Shown piece by piece: positions 16,883 to 26,356 of a DNA stretch of 64,000 bases. A program made the translations under genes and the position numbers. Each line of letters opens with the position of its first letter. Within the stretch, counting starts at the first letter, position 1. This DNA comes from JAJFUE01 sp041687335 (GTDB lineage Bacteria > Sumerlaeota > Sumerlaeia > MVZB01), in NCBI GenBank assembly GCA_041687335.1, contig JAWLCE010000012.1, positions 1 to 64,000 of the forward strand, read 5' to 3'. The notes beneath the pieces are model-generated. The model did not search any database. It was not told where the DNA came from and saw nothing but the letters and a program-made list of their open reading frames with translations.

Positions 16883-19405
16883 TCATTCCAGGGCAGCCAT
16901 CCCCGCCAGCACGCCGCCGTCGATGACGCTGCGGGACTCGCCCTTGGGGATGACCAGCTGGATGGTGCGGCCGGCGTGGCGGAGGGTGAGCGGCGCTCCG
17001 GCTTCGGAGTGGATCGTGGCCGAGGTCAGCCGGCCGTCGTGCCACTCCATGTCGACGATGAACCCGCCGCGTGCGCGCAGGCCACGCACGGCGCCGCTGG
17101 ACCACTCGGGCGGCAGGGCCGGCAACAGCTCGATCCAGCCCCGATGATCCTGCAGCAGGGCCTCGGTGATGCCGTGGGCGGCGCCAAAGTTGCCGTCGAT
17201 CTGGAAGACCGGGCAAACATTGAATAGATTGGGCGCGGTGGTGGCCGGCTGGAGCAGGTGGGTCAGCAATTGGCCGACGTGCGGGCCGTCGCCCAGGCGC
17301 GCCCAGATGCACATCTTCCAAGCAAGTGACCAGCCCCAGTTGCCCGAGACGTCGCCGCGGCGATCCAAGGTGGTGCGGATCGGATCGAGCAGATCAGGGC
17401 GGCTTTCGGGGGTGATTTCCTCGCCAGGATGGAAGCCGTAGAGGTGGGAGAGGTGGCGGTGGCCGCGCTCGGCCTCGTCGAAGTCCTGATCCCACTCCTG
17501 AAGCTGGCCGTGGCGGCCGATGGCGTAGGGCAGCAGGAGGTCGGCCTTGGCGCGCAGCTCGGCGCGCAGCTCGGGGTCGCGGTCGAGCAGCTCGGCGGCG
17601 CTGGCCGTGTTGCGGAAGAGCTCACGAATGATGGCCATGTCCATCGTCGTGCCCATTGTGATCGCGCTGCGGACGGGGGCGCCGTTCTCGGGATAGAGAA
17701 AGCTGTTCTCGGGACTGGTGCCGAGCGGGGTGACCCAAACGCCATCGCCGCGATCGATCAGCCAGTCGAGCTGGAAGAGGGCGGCCCCGCGCAGGACGGG
17801 ATACATGCGGGCTAGGAAGTCGCGGTCGAGGGTCATCTGGTAGTGCGACCAGATATGCTGGCTGAACCAGCCACCGGCCAGGGGCCACCAGCTGAAACGG
17901 GTCTGGCCGTCGACGGGGGCGGTCTCGCGCCAGATCGAGGTGTTGTGGAACATGCACCAACCGCGCGCGCCGAACATTTCACGGGCGGTGCGCTCGCCGG
18001 TGACGGCGGCCTCGCGCAGGAGGCGGAAGAGGGGTTCCTCGCACTCGGCCAGACCGCCGCGGGCGGCGGGCCAGTAGTTCATCTGGATGTTGATGTTGAC
18101 GGTATATCCACTATTCCAGGGGGGGATGATCTGCTCGTTCCAGAGGCCCTGGAGATTGAGCGGCTGGCCGCCGGGGCGCGAGCCGGCAATCATCAGGTAG
18201 CGGGCGAACTGGTAATAAAGCGCGGCGAGGGCGGGGTCGTCGCCCGCGGCATAGTTGGCGATGCGCTGGTCGGTGGGGCGGGCGGCGGCGGGGGTGGGCT
18301 CGCCCAGGCGCAGCGCCACGCGGCCGAAGAGGGCCTGGTGATCGGCGATATGGCGGGCGCGCAGATCCTCATAGGGGCGGGCAGCGGCGCGGTCGAGGTC
18401 GCGGGCGGCGGCGACGGCCGGATCGAGCCCTTCGCGGCTGGGGCTCTTGTCGAAACCATTGAAGCTGGTGGCCGCCGAGAGCAGCAGCGTGACGGCGTCG
18501 GCGCCCTTGACATGGAGGGCATCGCCGGCGGCGGAGGGCTCGACCTGACCGCCCTCGGCCAGCACGCGGACGCGCGCCTCGAAAAAGGTGCCGCGGCCGT
18601 CGACTTCGTCGCCGTAGAGGACGACTTTAGCGGGATCATCGATGCGACGACGATAGCCGCCGGTGCCATCGGGCTCATAAAAAGCGGGATACTTGCGCTG
18701 GTCGCCCCAGGCCTCGACCTGGGCGAGCTCGCGGCGCAGCGCCTCGCCCGGGCCCTGGCCGCTCATGACGAGCGTCCCGGCAGCCTCGACGCGGCGGCTG
18801 GTGGTCGGCTTGTGCGGGGTGTCGAGCCCGACGAGCAGCTCGATGGCGCCGGGGCGGTCGGCGGTCAGGCGCACGACGAGGACCTGGTCGGGATGGCTGA
18901 GGAAGACCTCGCGGCGGAAGCGCACGCCGGCGCGGGTATAGTCCACTCGGGCGATCGCATCGGCGAGGTCCAGCTCGCGGCGATATTCAGTGACCTCACC
19001 GGCGGCAGGGAACTGAAGCAGCAGGTCGCCGAGCGGCTGATAGGGGGCGTTACTGCGACCGAGCCAGTGGGCGCGGATGAATTCCTCGGCCTCGGCGAAG
19101 CGACCGGCACGGACCATCTCGATGACGCGGGGCAGGTCGGGGCGAATGTCGGTCCGGTGCATGCAGGTCTCGGGCTCGAGGGCATAGAGGGTGTTGTCGT
19201 TGAGGGCGATCCGCTCGCGGTCGGGATTGCCGAAGACCATCGCGCCGAGGCGGCCGTTGCCTTGCGGGTAGGCGGCCAGCCAGTTCTCGCCGGCGGGCTG
19301 GTCATGCCAAAGGATGGTCTCGCCCGGCTCGGCGGCGGCGGCGGCCAGAGCGAGGCCGGCGGCGAAAAGCAGGCCGAGCAGGTTGAGCGGGGTGGTGAGG
19401 TTCAT
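16883..19405 (-). CDS. GH95 alpha-L-fucosidase, secreted
   Basis: 840 residues from ATG 19405. A signal peptide (LLGLLFAAGLALAAAAA) is followed by the GH95 N-terminal beta domain with WLAAYPQGNGRLGAMVFG, ALNDNTLYALEP and YQPLGDLLLQF. The helical catalytic domain shows LNLQGLWNEQIIPPWNSGY and the paired Asn of NINIQMNYWPA, which in studied GH95 enzymes assist the water. The glutamate in GTSPENSFLYP and the Asp of QIDGNFGAAHGITEALLQ are also present, so the catalytic set looks complete. It hydrolyses terminal alpha-1,2-linked fucose or galactose. The upstream in-frame extension to 19591 is discarded: it lacks a ribosome site and would bury the signal peptide. Together with the sulfatase it suggests use of fucosylated or sulfated glycans. 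Confidence 0.93.
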   Translation of the reverse strand: MNLTTPLNLLGLLFAAGLALAAAAAEPGETILWHDQPAGENWLAAYPQGNGRLGAMVFGNPDRERIALNDNTLYALEPETCMHRTDIRPDLPRVIEMVRAGRFAEAEEFIRAHWLGRSNAPYQPLGDLLLQFPAAGEVTEYRRELDLADAIARVDYTRAGVRFRREVFLSHPDQVLVVRLTADRPGAIELLVGLDTPHKPTTSRRVEAAGTLVMSGQGPGEALRRELAQVEAWGDQRKYPAFYEPDGTGGYRRRIDDPAKVVLYGDEVDGRGTFFEARVRVLAEGGQVEPSAAGDALHVKGADAVTLLLSAATSFNGFDKSPSREGLDPAVAAARDLDRAAARPYEDLRARHIADHQALFGRVALRLGEPTPAAARPTDQRIANYAAGDDPALAALYYQFARYLMIAGSRPGGQPLNLQGLWNEQIIPPWNSGYTVNINIQMNYWPAARGGLAECEEPLFRLLREAAVTGERTAREMFGARGWCMFHNTSIWRETAPVDGQTRFSWWPLAGGWFSQHIWSHYQMTLDRDFLARMYPVLRGAALFQLDWLIDRGDGVWVTPLGTSPENSFLYPENGAPVRSAITMGTTMDMAIIRELFRNTASAAELLDRDPELRAELRAKADLLLPYAIGRHGQLQEWDQDFDEAERGHRHLSHLYGFHPGEEITPESRPDLLDPIRTTLDRRGDVSGNWGWSLAWKMCIWARLGDGPHVGQLLTHLLQPATTAPNLFNVCPVFQIDGNFGAAHGITEALLQDHRGWIELLPALPPEWSSGAVRGLRARGGFIVDMEWHDGRLTSATIHSEAGAPLTLRHAGRTIQLVIPKGESRSVIDGGVLAGMAALE

Positions 19406-19517
19406 GTTGCGGCGCCCTTTCGCGACCCAGGCTGACGTTGTCCGGTGGAGGGAAATCTTACGTCGGTGGGCGGGGAAAGTCAGGTGAATAGTGCCCGGGA
19501 TAATTCGGCATTGTAAG

Positions 19518-19671
19518 TTCATGAAACACACGAAATGAGGAGCACGAATCGACACGAAAAAGGCACGGCCAGTTTGGAGTGGAACATGCAAGGTGACTGG
19601 GATGCGATGTCACCATCAAAGCATCAAGCGCAGCCGGGGCTAAGGTCATTTTCGTGATCTGTTTCGTGCTA
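19518..19671. repeat. CACGAAA-type element with inverted arms
   Basis: The left arm (19518-19562) carries repeated CACGAAA; the right arm (19648-19671) reads TTTCGTG and TTTCGTGCT. The ~155-base unit could fold back on itself. It lies just upstream of the fucosidase gene within the gap 19406-20010. Confidence 0.5.
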
Positions 19672-19705
19672 CTATCGTTTTCTTGTTTTCCTGCGAAGAT
19701 TCTGC

Positions 19706-20010
19706 GGCCCCTTCAGGGCTCGGATGTTTGGGCACCTTGACCGGGGGTTCCCTGCGGTCACCCCCGGCTACTCGCGGTCGCCCCTTCGGGGCTGGGTTAA
19801 CCGCGCGGGAGGAAGAGGCGCTCGACGCGGTCGGCGACGGCGGTCAGCATGACCATGATGACGGTGTCGCCGGGCTACTCGCGGCCGCCCCTTCGGGGCT
19901 CGGATGTTCGGGCACCTTGACCGGGGGTTCCCTGCGGTCACCCCCGGCTACTCGCGGTCGCCCCTGCGGGGCTGGGTTAACCGTGCGGGCGGTCGCCCTT
20001 CGGGGCTGGG
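19706..20010 (+). repeat. CCCCTTCGGGGCT-type repeat block interrupted by trkA 3'-end copy
   Basis: Repeat units at 19706-19796 and 19877-20010 flank an exact copy of the end of trkA. A further partial unit with TTAACCGTGCGGGCGG sits at 19978-19993. The layout indicates several rounds of local duplication. Confidence 0.75.
19797..19876 (-). pseudogene. Duplicated last 26 codons of trkA
   Basis: The 80 bases at 19797-19876 are identical by eye to 20011-20090, the 3' end of the intact trkA gene including its stop, displaced by exactly 214 bases. The copy breaks off at CCGGGCT, where the repeat sequence (GGCTACTCGCGG) resumes; a short shared GGGCT marks the junction. Confidence 0.85.
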
Positions 20011-21357
20011 TTAACCGCGCGGGAGGAAGAGGCGCTCGACGCGGTCGGCGACGGCGGTCAGCATGACCATGATGACGGTGTCGCCGGGCTTGAATTCGTC
20101 CTCGCCGCGAGGGATGCGGATGGTGTTGCCGCGGATGATGACTCCGGCGAGGCAGTCGGGGGGGAGGGTGAGTTCGCGCAAGGGGATGTTGATGGCGGCG
20201 GAGTCGGCCAGGGCGCTGAACTCGATGACCTCGACGCGGCCTTCCTCGAGGAAGGAGACGTTGCGGATGCGGCCGCTGCGGATCATGGTCAGGATGCGCG
20301 TGGCGGTGATCTCATTGGGGTTGAGGGCCAGGTCGATGGCGGTGTTTTCCTCGAGGATCGGCGAGTAATCGGCGCGCTTGACCAGGGCCACGCCGCGGGC
20401 GGCGCCCAGCTTCTTGGCGAGCAGGGTCGCCATGATGTTGTCCTCATCGGTCTCCATCGCGGCGATGAAGACGTCGGCCTCGCCGATGCGCTCGTCGACC
20501 AGGAAATTACGGTCGGTGGCATCTCCGAGCAGGACGTTGGTCTGATCGAGCCAGCCCCCGAGGCGGCGGGCGCGGTCGGAATCGATCTCGAGCAGCTTGA
20601 CGGAGCGAACCTTGCGCTCGAGGGTGGAGGCGATCAGTTGGCCGGTCTCGCCGCCGCCGGCGATGATGACGCTGCCGAGGCGGCCGCGCTCGCGCTGGGT
20701 GATGTGGCGCATGCCGCCGATGGTGCCGCTCTTGCCGAGCAGGGTGACGCGGTCGCCCGGTGCGAGCAGGACGTCGCCGCGGGGGATGATGACTTCGCCG
20801 CCGCGCGAGATCAGCACCACGAGAACGGCGCCCGGCAGCTCGAGCTCACGGATGCGGCGGTTGCAGTAGGCGTGGTCGGCCGTCAGTTCGAACTGGAGCA
20901 ACTGGACACGGTTTTGCGCATAAAAACTGAGTGCCAAGGCATCGGGATTGTCCAGGAACTTGACGACCTCACCGGCGGCGAGGGCCTCGGGGCTGACGAT
21001 GAGGTCGATGCCGAGCTGCTTGCGAAAATCGAAGTCCTCGCCGGTCATGTAATGGTTGGAGCGGGCGCGGGCGACGACACGGTGGGCGCCCATGCCGCGG
21101 GCGACGGTGGCGGCAATGAGGTTGGTCTCCTCGGCGCGGGTGAGGGCGAGCACCAGGTCGGCCTGACCGACCTGGGCGAGATGCAGGGTCTTGGGATTGC
21201 AGCCGTTGCCGTGGACCGCCCGCAGCTCCAGATAGTTTTCGAGCCGGTCCAGCTTGTCCTTGTCCTTGTCGATGACAAAGACGTCGTGGCCGGTGCGCAC
21301 CAGCAGCTCGGCCATGTTGATGCCGAGTGATCCGGCGCCGATGATGATCATCCGCAT
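20011..21357 (-). CDS. trkA: TrkA, NAD-binding regulator of Trk/Ktr potassium uptake
   Basis: 448 residues from ATG 21357 (GGAAGGA upstream), the normal size. It has two tandem RCK units. The first Rossmann fold opens MRMIIIGAGSLGINMAELL and has DKDKDKLDRLE and VHGNGCNPKTL; the second begins VIIAGGGETGQLIA with LLEIDSDRARRL. Each is followed by a TrkA-C domain (about 140-215 and 365-445). It sits on the cytoplasmic face of TrkH-type channels and senses NAD(H) or ATP. No trkH gene is in the window. The 3' end is duplicated just downstream. Confidence 0.95.
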   Translation of the reverse strand: MRMIIIGAGSLGINMAELLVRTGHDVFVIDKDKDKLDRLENYLELRAVHGNGCNPKTLHLAQVGQADLVLALTRAEETNLIAATVARGMGAHRVVARARSNHYMTGEDFDFRKQLGIDLIVSPEALAAGEVVKFLDNPDALALSFYAQNRVQLLQFELTADHAYCNRRIRELELPGAVLVVLISRGGEVIIPRGDVLLAPGDRVTLLGKSGTIGGMRHITQRERGRLGSVIIAGGGETGQLIASTLERKVRSVKLLEIDSDRARRLGGWLDQTNVLLGDATDRNFLVDERIGEADVFIAAMETDEDNIMATLLAKKLGAARGVALVKRADYSPILEENTAIDLALNPNEITATRILTMIRSGRIRNVSFLEEGRVEVIEFSALADSAAINIPLRELTLPPDCLAGVIIRGNTIRIPRGEDEFKPGDTVIMVMLTAVADRVERLFLPRG

Positions 21358-21449
21358 GCGGGAATCCTTCCGCGAGAAGCTCTGCCCGTCCGCCATGGTA
21401 GGCAAACGGATGGAAAAAATCTCATTTTTTTCAGGCTTGAGGGGCGGGC

Positions 21450-21625
21450 TCTGATCCTTCATGTTTTTGTCGCAAAGGCGCAGAGGGGAACGGCCAAAGG
21501 TCGCAAAGGCAGGAATTGAATCATGATCTTCGAGATCCGCCATGATCTTCATGATGTCAACCCATCGAATTCGCCTCGAAACAATTTTGGGTTCTTTTTC
21601 CGGGTTCTCCGCGACCTTTGCGAAA
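21450..21625. mobile_element. CGCAAAGGCGCAGAG-type element with inverted ends
   Basis: The left end GTCGCAAAGGCGCAGAG (21469) faces GCGACCTTTGCGA (21610-21622). The first ~85 bases (21450-21533) match the reverse complement of 60152-60237, including GGTCGCAAAGGCAGGAATTG. It lies in the gap 21358-21894, which otherwise shows nothing coding. Confidence 0.6.
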
Positions 21626-21894
21626 TGAATAAAGAATCAAGGGGGCGGGACCGGGCGGAGGATCAGGAGCAGGGGATTCAGCAGAAACCTTAGAGGATAA
21701 TCCGGCCTGGCCCGATTCAAGCTTCTGGAATGGTTCATCACAATGATCTTCATTAAGCCATCAAGGCAGACCAACCGGCATTTATTGATGAAAACGGAAC
21801 CCGGCGGCCAAGGCCTGAATCAGCCGCCGAAGCCCTTCCTCGCCGGGGGGTGAAGGCTTCGCATTCTGGATCCGCGGAAGGACACCCGCTGTCC

Positions 21895-22971
21895 ATGAAG
21901 ACGATCTCGTTGATCACCGGCGGAGCCGGTTTCATTGGAACCAATCTGGCCCATCGGCTGCTGAGCACAGGCCGGCGCGTGCGAATTCTGGACAACCTGG
22001 GGCGACCGGGCGTCGAGCGCAACCTGGACTGGCTGCGGCGGCGCCATGGGGGTCGGCTCGAGGCGATCGTTGGTGACATGCGGGACCCGCGCGCGGTGCG
22101 GCGGGCGGTTGCGGATGTCGACAGCGTCTATCATTTTGCCGCGCAGGTGGCGGTGACGACCAGCCTGACGGCGCCGGTGGAGGATTTTGACATCAACTTG
22201 CGCGGAACGATGCACCTGCTGGAGGCGCTGCGGGCCCGACGCCAGCCGGTGCCGCTGGTCTTCACCTCAACCAATAAAGTTTATGGAAACCTGTGTGAGA
22301 TCGAGTTGGCGCAGACAGGGCGACGCTATCAGCCGGTGGATGTCGCCTTGAGGAGCCGCGGAGTCGATGAGAACCGGCCGCTGGATTTCCACAGCCCCTA
22401 CGGGTGCTCGAAGGGGGCGGCCGACCAGTATGTGCTCGATTACGCGCGCTCGTTCGGATTGCCAACGGTGGTCTTCCGCATGAGCTGCATCTATGGCCCC
22501 CACCAGCACGGCACCGAGGACCAGGGCTGGGTGGCGCACTTCCTGATCCAGGCGCTGGCGCGCGAGCCAATCAGGATTTACGGCGATGGGATGCAGGTGC
22601 GCGACGTGTTGTTCGTCGAGGACCTGGTGGAGGCCCTGCTGGCGGCGCGCAAGCATGCGGGAGCGCTGGCGGGGCAGGCCTTCAACATTGGCGGGGGTCC
22701 CGCGCACACCATCAGCCTGCTCGAACTGATCGAGCAGGTTGAGCGTTTGACCGGGCGCAAGATGCGGCTGGTCTATGAGGGCTGGCGCACGGGGGATCAG
22801 AAATATTACGTTTCGGACACGGGCCGCTTCGGCCGCGCCACCGGCTGGAGCCCGCAGGTGGACGTGCGGACGGGACTGGCGCACCTGCACCGCTGGCTGG
22901 TGCTCCAGCAACGAGCGGCGGCGCGGCCGGCTGCGCAGGATGATCCATTGATCAATGAAATGTCGGGATAG
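21895..22971 (+). CDS. NAD-dependent sugar-nucleotide epimerase, CDP-paratose 2-epimerase-like
   Basis: 358 residues from ATG 21895. Extended SDR enzyme: nucleotide loop TGGAGFIGTN near the N-terminus, DNLGRPG, and GDMRDP. It has the TSTNKVYGN segment that marks the CDP-paratose/tyvelose epimerase branch, and SPYGCSKGAADQYVLDYA containing the YxxxK pair. RMSCIYGPHQHGTEDQGWVAHF is also characteristic. It probably epimerises an NDP-sugar to supply the glycosyltransferases encoded downstream. The exact sugar is not determinable. First gene of the 21.9-30.6 kb cluster and separated from the next gene by 171 bases. Confidence 0.85.
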   Translation: MKTISLITGGAGFIGTNLAHRLLSTGRRVRILDNLGRPGVERNLDWLRRRHGGRLEAIVGDMRDPRAVRRAVADVDSVYHFAAQVAVTTSLTAPVEDFDINLRGTMHLLEALRARRQPVPLVFTSTNKVYGNLCEIELAQTGRRYQPVDVALRSRGVDENRPLDFHSPYGCSKGAADQYVLDYARSFGLPTVVFRMSCIYGPHQHGTEDQGWVAHFLIQALAREPIRIYGDGMQVRDVLFVEDLVEALLAARKHAGALAGQAFNIGGGPAHTISLLELIEQVERLTGRKMRLVYEGWRTGDQKYYVSDTGRFGRATGWSPQVDVRTGLAHLHRWLVLQQRAAARPAAQDDPLINEMSG

Positions 22972-23142
22972 AGCAGTTCTCGAAAATAATCAGCGCGATC
23001 TGACAGCTGCGAGCAGCGGCCAAGATCTCCCGCAATGCTCGGAATAGCGATGCCATGCCTGCGCTTCCAGAAGTCCTTGACCTTGCTCTCGCTCGACATC
23101 TCATCACTGCGTCTTTCCGAGAAATGCTCTAACCGGAGGCCC

Positions 23143-24156
23143 ATGGACGTGGAAATCATCTCGAATGCGCGGCGGCGGGCGCCGGCGCGAACCCAATCAT
23201 TGCGGGCGGCTCGGCTGAGCGCGCCCGGCCGCTTTGAAATCATCGAGTCGGCGGCAGTGCCCGAGCTGGGTCCGGGCGAGGCACGCGTGCGGCTGGCCGG
23301 CTGCGGCGTCTGCGCCTCGAGCCTGCCGCTGTGGCAGGGGCGGCCGTGGTTCGAATACCCGCGCGAGGCGGGGGCGCCGGGGCACGAGGGCTGGGGCTGG
23401 ATCGATAAGCTGGGCGAGGGCGTGACGGGGCGCTCGGTCGGCGAACCGGTGGCGCTGGTGGGCTACCACAGCTTCGCCAGCCATGACGTCGCGCCGGCCG
23501 ACCTGGTGGTGACGCTGCCCGAGGCGCTGGCGGGTCGGCCGTTTCCCGGCGAGGCGCTCGGCTGCGCGGTCAATATCCTGGAGCGCGCCGCCATCGAACC
23601 GGGCCAGACGGTGGCGGTCGTGGGGGCGGGTTTCATTGGGATCGTGGTGGCGGCGCTGGCCGCGCGGGCGGGAGCGCGGACGATCGTGCTGACGCGGCGG
23701 CCGTGCGCGCTGGCGCTGGCGAGCCGCCTGGGCGCCGAGGCCACCGTGGTGATGGAAGACCATGGCCGCGCGATCGAGGAGGTGCGCGCGCTGACCGGAG
23801 GGCGCCTGTGCGATGTCGTGGTTGAAGCGGCGGGCGAACAGTGGCCACTGGACCTGGCGGGCGAGCTGACGCGCGAGCGCGGGCGGCTGGTCGTTGCGGG
23901 CTATCATCAGGATGGGCCGCGACAGGTCAATATGCAGCTTTGGAACTGGCGCGGGCTGGACGTGATCAACGCCCATGAGCGCGACCAGCGGGTCTATGCG
24001 CGCGGGATTGACCGGGCGGCGCAGCTGGTGGCCACGGGCGGGCTCGATCCCGAGCCGCTCTACACGCACCGGTTCGCGCTGGACGAGGTCGGGGCAGCGT
24101 TTCAGGCGCTGAGCGAACGGCCCGCCGGATTCCTCAAGGCGCTGGTGACGCTATGA
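23143..24156 (+). CDS. Zinc-type medium-chain dehydrogenase (MDR)
   Basis: 337 residues from ATG 23143, with GGAGG four bases upstream. A GroES-like N-terminal half carries catalytic-zinc residues in LAGCGVCASSLPLW and GHEGWGWI. The four-cysteine structural zinc lobe of alcohol dehydrogenases is absent. A Rossmann domain follows (VAVVGAGFIGIVVAALAARAGA, then LTRRP, which suggests NADP preference) and a C-terminal HRFALDEVGAAFQALSERP. Probably oxidises or reduces a sugar or polyol hydroxyl. Its last bases overlap the next gene's ATG (ATGA), which implies translational coupling. Confidence 0.85.
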   Translation: MDVEIISNARRRAPARTQSLRAARLSAPGRFEIIESAAVPELGPGEARVRLAGCGVCASSLPLWQGRPWFEYPREAGAPGHEGWGWIDKLGEGVTGRSVGEPVALVGYHSFASHDVAPADLVVTLPEALAGRPFPGEALGCAVNILERAAIEPGQTVAVVGAGFIGIVVAALAARAGARTIVLTRRPCALALASRLGAEATVVMEDHGRAIEEVRALTGGRLCDVVVEAAGEQWPLDLAGELTRERGRLVVAGYHQDGPRQVNMQLWNWRGLDVINAHERDQRVYARGIDRAAQLVATGGLDPEPLYTHRFALDEVGAAFQALSERPAGFLKALVTL

Positions 24157-25232
24157 AGGACAAGACGCTGCAAATGGATGCGAGCAAAGCGCGGGCGGGG
24201 CGGGGCACGCCGATGCCGCGACCGCCCCGCATCGGCTACCTGGGGGTGGGCTGGATCGGGCGCCATCGGCTGGAGGCGATCCAGGCCGAGGGCCTGACCG
24301 AACTGGCCGCCGTCGCCGACACCGACGGCGGGCTGGCGGGACGCGTGGGGCGCGAGCTGGGCGCGGGCGCGGTCTGTGGCGGGCTCGAAGAGCTGCTCGA
24401 GCTCGGGTTGGATGGGGTCGTCATCGCCACGCCGAGCGCACTGCATGCGAGTCAGGCGCTGGCGGCGCTCGAGCGCGGGGTGGCCGTCTTTTGCCAGAAG
24501 CCGCTGGGGCGCAACGGGGAGGAGACGCGGGCGGTGATCGCAGCGGCGCGGCGGGCGGACCGGCTGCTGGGGGTGGACTTGAGCTACCGGCACGTGGCCG
24601 GTGTCGAGACGATGCGCGAGCTGATCCAAAGCGGGCGCCTCGGCCGGATTTTTGCGGCGGAGCTGGTGTTCCACAATGCCTACGGCCCCGATAAGCCCTG
24701 GTATTACGAGCGCGAGCTGGCGGGTGGGGGATGTTTGATCGACCTGGGCATTCACCTGGCCGACCTGGCGCTGTGGCTGCTGGGGGCGGAGGCGGTGCGG
24801 GACGTGCGCGGGCGGGTGCTGGCGGGGGGGGAACCGCTGGCGGCCGGGGACTCGCGCGTTGAGGATTACGCGGCGGCGGAATTCGAGACCGAGGCCGGGG
24901 TTCAGGTGCGGCTGGCGTGCTCGTGGCGGCTGGCGGCGGGGCAGGACTGCGTGATCGCGGCCGATATTCACGGCACGCAGGGCGGGGTCTCGCTGCGCAA
25001 CGTCAGCGGCTCGTTCTTCGATTTTACGGCCGATTGGCTGGTGGCGACCTCGCGCCAGCGACTGGCCAGCCCCCCCGACCCCTGGGGCGGACGCGCGGCG
25101 GCGGCCTGGGCGCGGCGGCTGGCCGCGGGGGGAAGGTTTGATCCCGAGCTGGAGCGGCTGGCCGTCACGGCCGACCTGCTGGACAGGATATATGCCGACG
25201 GCGAGGCGCGCGCCGGCGGGGAGCGCAAGTGA
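24153..25232 (+). CDS. Gfo/Idh/MocA-family oxidoreductase
   Basis: 359 residues. The N-terminal Rossmann fold GYLGVGWIGRHRLEAIQ is followed by VVIATPSALHASQALAALERG and CQKPLGRN, where QKP replaces the usual EKP but keeps the lysine. The C-terminal alpha/beta domain has GGGCLIDLGIHLADLALWLLG with the Asp-x-Gly-x-His catalytic arrangement. Family members oxidise sugars, inositols or amino sugars using NAD(P). The start overlaps the preceding stop by four bases and its own stop overlaps the next start. An N-terminal extension of about 25 polar residues precedes the fold. Confidence 0.88.
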   Translation: MKDKTLQMDASKARAGRGTPMPRPPRIGYLGVGWIGRHRLEAIQAEGLTELAAVADTDGGLAGRVGRELGAGAVCGGLEELLELGLDGVVIATPSALHASQALAALERGVAVFCQKPLGRNGEETRAVIAAARRADRLLGVDLSYRHVAGVETMRELIQSGRLGRIFAAELVFHNAYGPDKPWYYERELAGGGCLIDLGIHLADLALWLLGAEAVRDVRGRVLAGGEPLAAGDSRVEDYAAAEFETEAGVQVRLACSWRLAAGQDCVIAADIHGTQGGVSLRNVSGSFFDFTADWLVATSRQRLASPPDPWGGRAAAAWARRLAAGGRFDPELERLAVTADLLDRIYADGEARAGGERK

Positions 25233-26353
25233 TGCCGCGCGAGGACCGGCGCCCGCCGCGCGTGCTGATGACGGCCGACGCCGTCGGAGGGGTTTGGACC
25301 TATGCGCTCGATCTGGCCGAGGCGCTGGGGGAGCGCGGGGTGCGCCTGGCCCTGGCGACGATGGGACCCGCACCCTCGGAGGCCCAGCGCGCGCAGGCGG
25401 CACGGCTGGGAAACATCGAGTTGCACGTGGGCAGCTACAAGCTGGAATGGATGGAAGACCCCTGGGAGGACGTGACGGCGGCGGGGAATTGGCTGCTGGA
25501 ACTGGAGGATCGGTTCCATCCCGACGTGATCCACCTCAACGGGTTCGTGCATGCGATCCTGCCCTGGCGCTCCCCTGTGCTGGTGGTGGGACATTCGTGC
25601 GTCTGGAGCTGGCATGAGGCGGTGCACGGGTGCGAGCCGGCCGGGCCCTGGCAGGCTTACCGGGCGGCGGTGGCGGCGGGATTGAGCGCGGCCGATGCGG
25701 TGACGGCGCCGACGGCGGCGATGATGCGGGCGCTGGCGCGCCATTATGGAACTTTCGCGGCGACCACGCCCATCCCCAATGGCCGGCGGCCGGGACTCTT
25801 CGCCCCGCGACGCAAGGAGCCGCTGGTGCTGGCGGCGGGGCGGCTGTGGGACGAGGCGAAAAACGTGGCCGCGCTGCGGGCGGCGGCGCCGCGGCTGGCC
25901 TGGCCGGTATACGTGGCCGGCGAGGAGCGGCTGAGCGCGGGCGAGGGGCCGGATCTGGCGGGGCTGCACCCGCTGGGGCGGCTGGGCGAGGAGGAGCTCG
26001 CCGACTGGATGGGGCGGGCGGCGATCTTTGCGGCGCCGGCGCGTTATGAACCCTTCGGTCTTTGCGCGCTGGAGGCGGGGCTGTGCGGCTGCGCGCTGGT
26101 GCTGGGCAACCTGGCGAGCCTGCGCGAGGTGTGGGCCGACGCCGCGGTCTACGTGGATCCCGACGATCCGGAGGCGCTGGCGGCGACGATCAACCGGTTG
26201 TGCGTGCACCCCGAGCGGCTGCGCCGGCTGGGGGGACGCGCGCGCGAGCGGGCGCTGCAGTTTCAGGCCGCGCCGATGGCCGATCGTTACCTGACGCTTT
26301 ACGAGTCGCTCGCGCGGGCCAGCGAGCCGCGCATCACCTACGGAACCGGCTGA
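25229..26353 (+). CDS. Glycosyltransferase family 4
   Basis: 374 residues, GT-B fold. The N-terminal domain begins RVLMTADAVGGVWTYALDLAEAL with the glycine-rich acceptor loop, then HLNGFVHAILPW and VGHSCVWSWHEAV. The C-terminal nucleotide-sugar domain contains ILAAGRLWDEAKN-like sequence, and YEPFGLCALEAGLCGCALVLG carries the Glu-x7-Glu motif of retaining GT4 enzymes. Overlaps the Gfo/Idh gene by four bases and is followed three bases later by the next transferase. Likely cytoplasmic, adding one sugar of the glycan built by this cluster. Confidence 0.87.
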   Translation: MMPREDRRPPRVLMTADAVGGVWTYALDLAEALGERGVRLALATMGPAPSEAQRAQAARLGNIELHVGSYKLEWMEDPWEDVTAAGNWLLELEDRFHPDVIHLNGFVHAILPWRSPVLVVGHSCVWSWHEAVHGCEPAGPWQAYRAAVAAGLSAADAVTAPTAAMMRALARHYGTFAATTPIPNGRRPGLFAPRRKEPLVLAAGRLWDEAKNVAALRAAAPRLAWPVYVAGEERLSAGEGPDLAGLHPLGRLGEEELADWMGRAAIFAAPARYEPFGLCALEAGLCGCALVLGNLASLREVWADAAVYVDPDDPEALAATINRLCVHPERLRRLGGRARERALQFQAAPMADRYLTLYESLARASEPRITYGTG

Positions 26354-26356
26354 ACC

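Noticed and set aside
23350..23361. GGTTCGAATAC resembling a tRNA T-loop
   Set aside because: It lies inside the MDR dehydrogenase coding sequence and has no flanking acceptor or anticodon stem.
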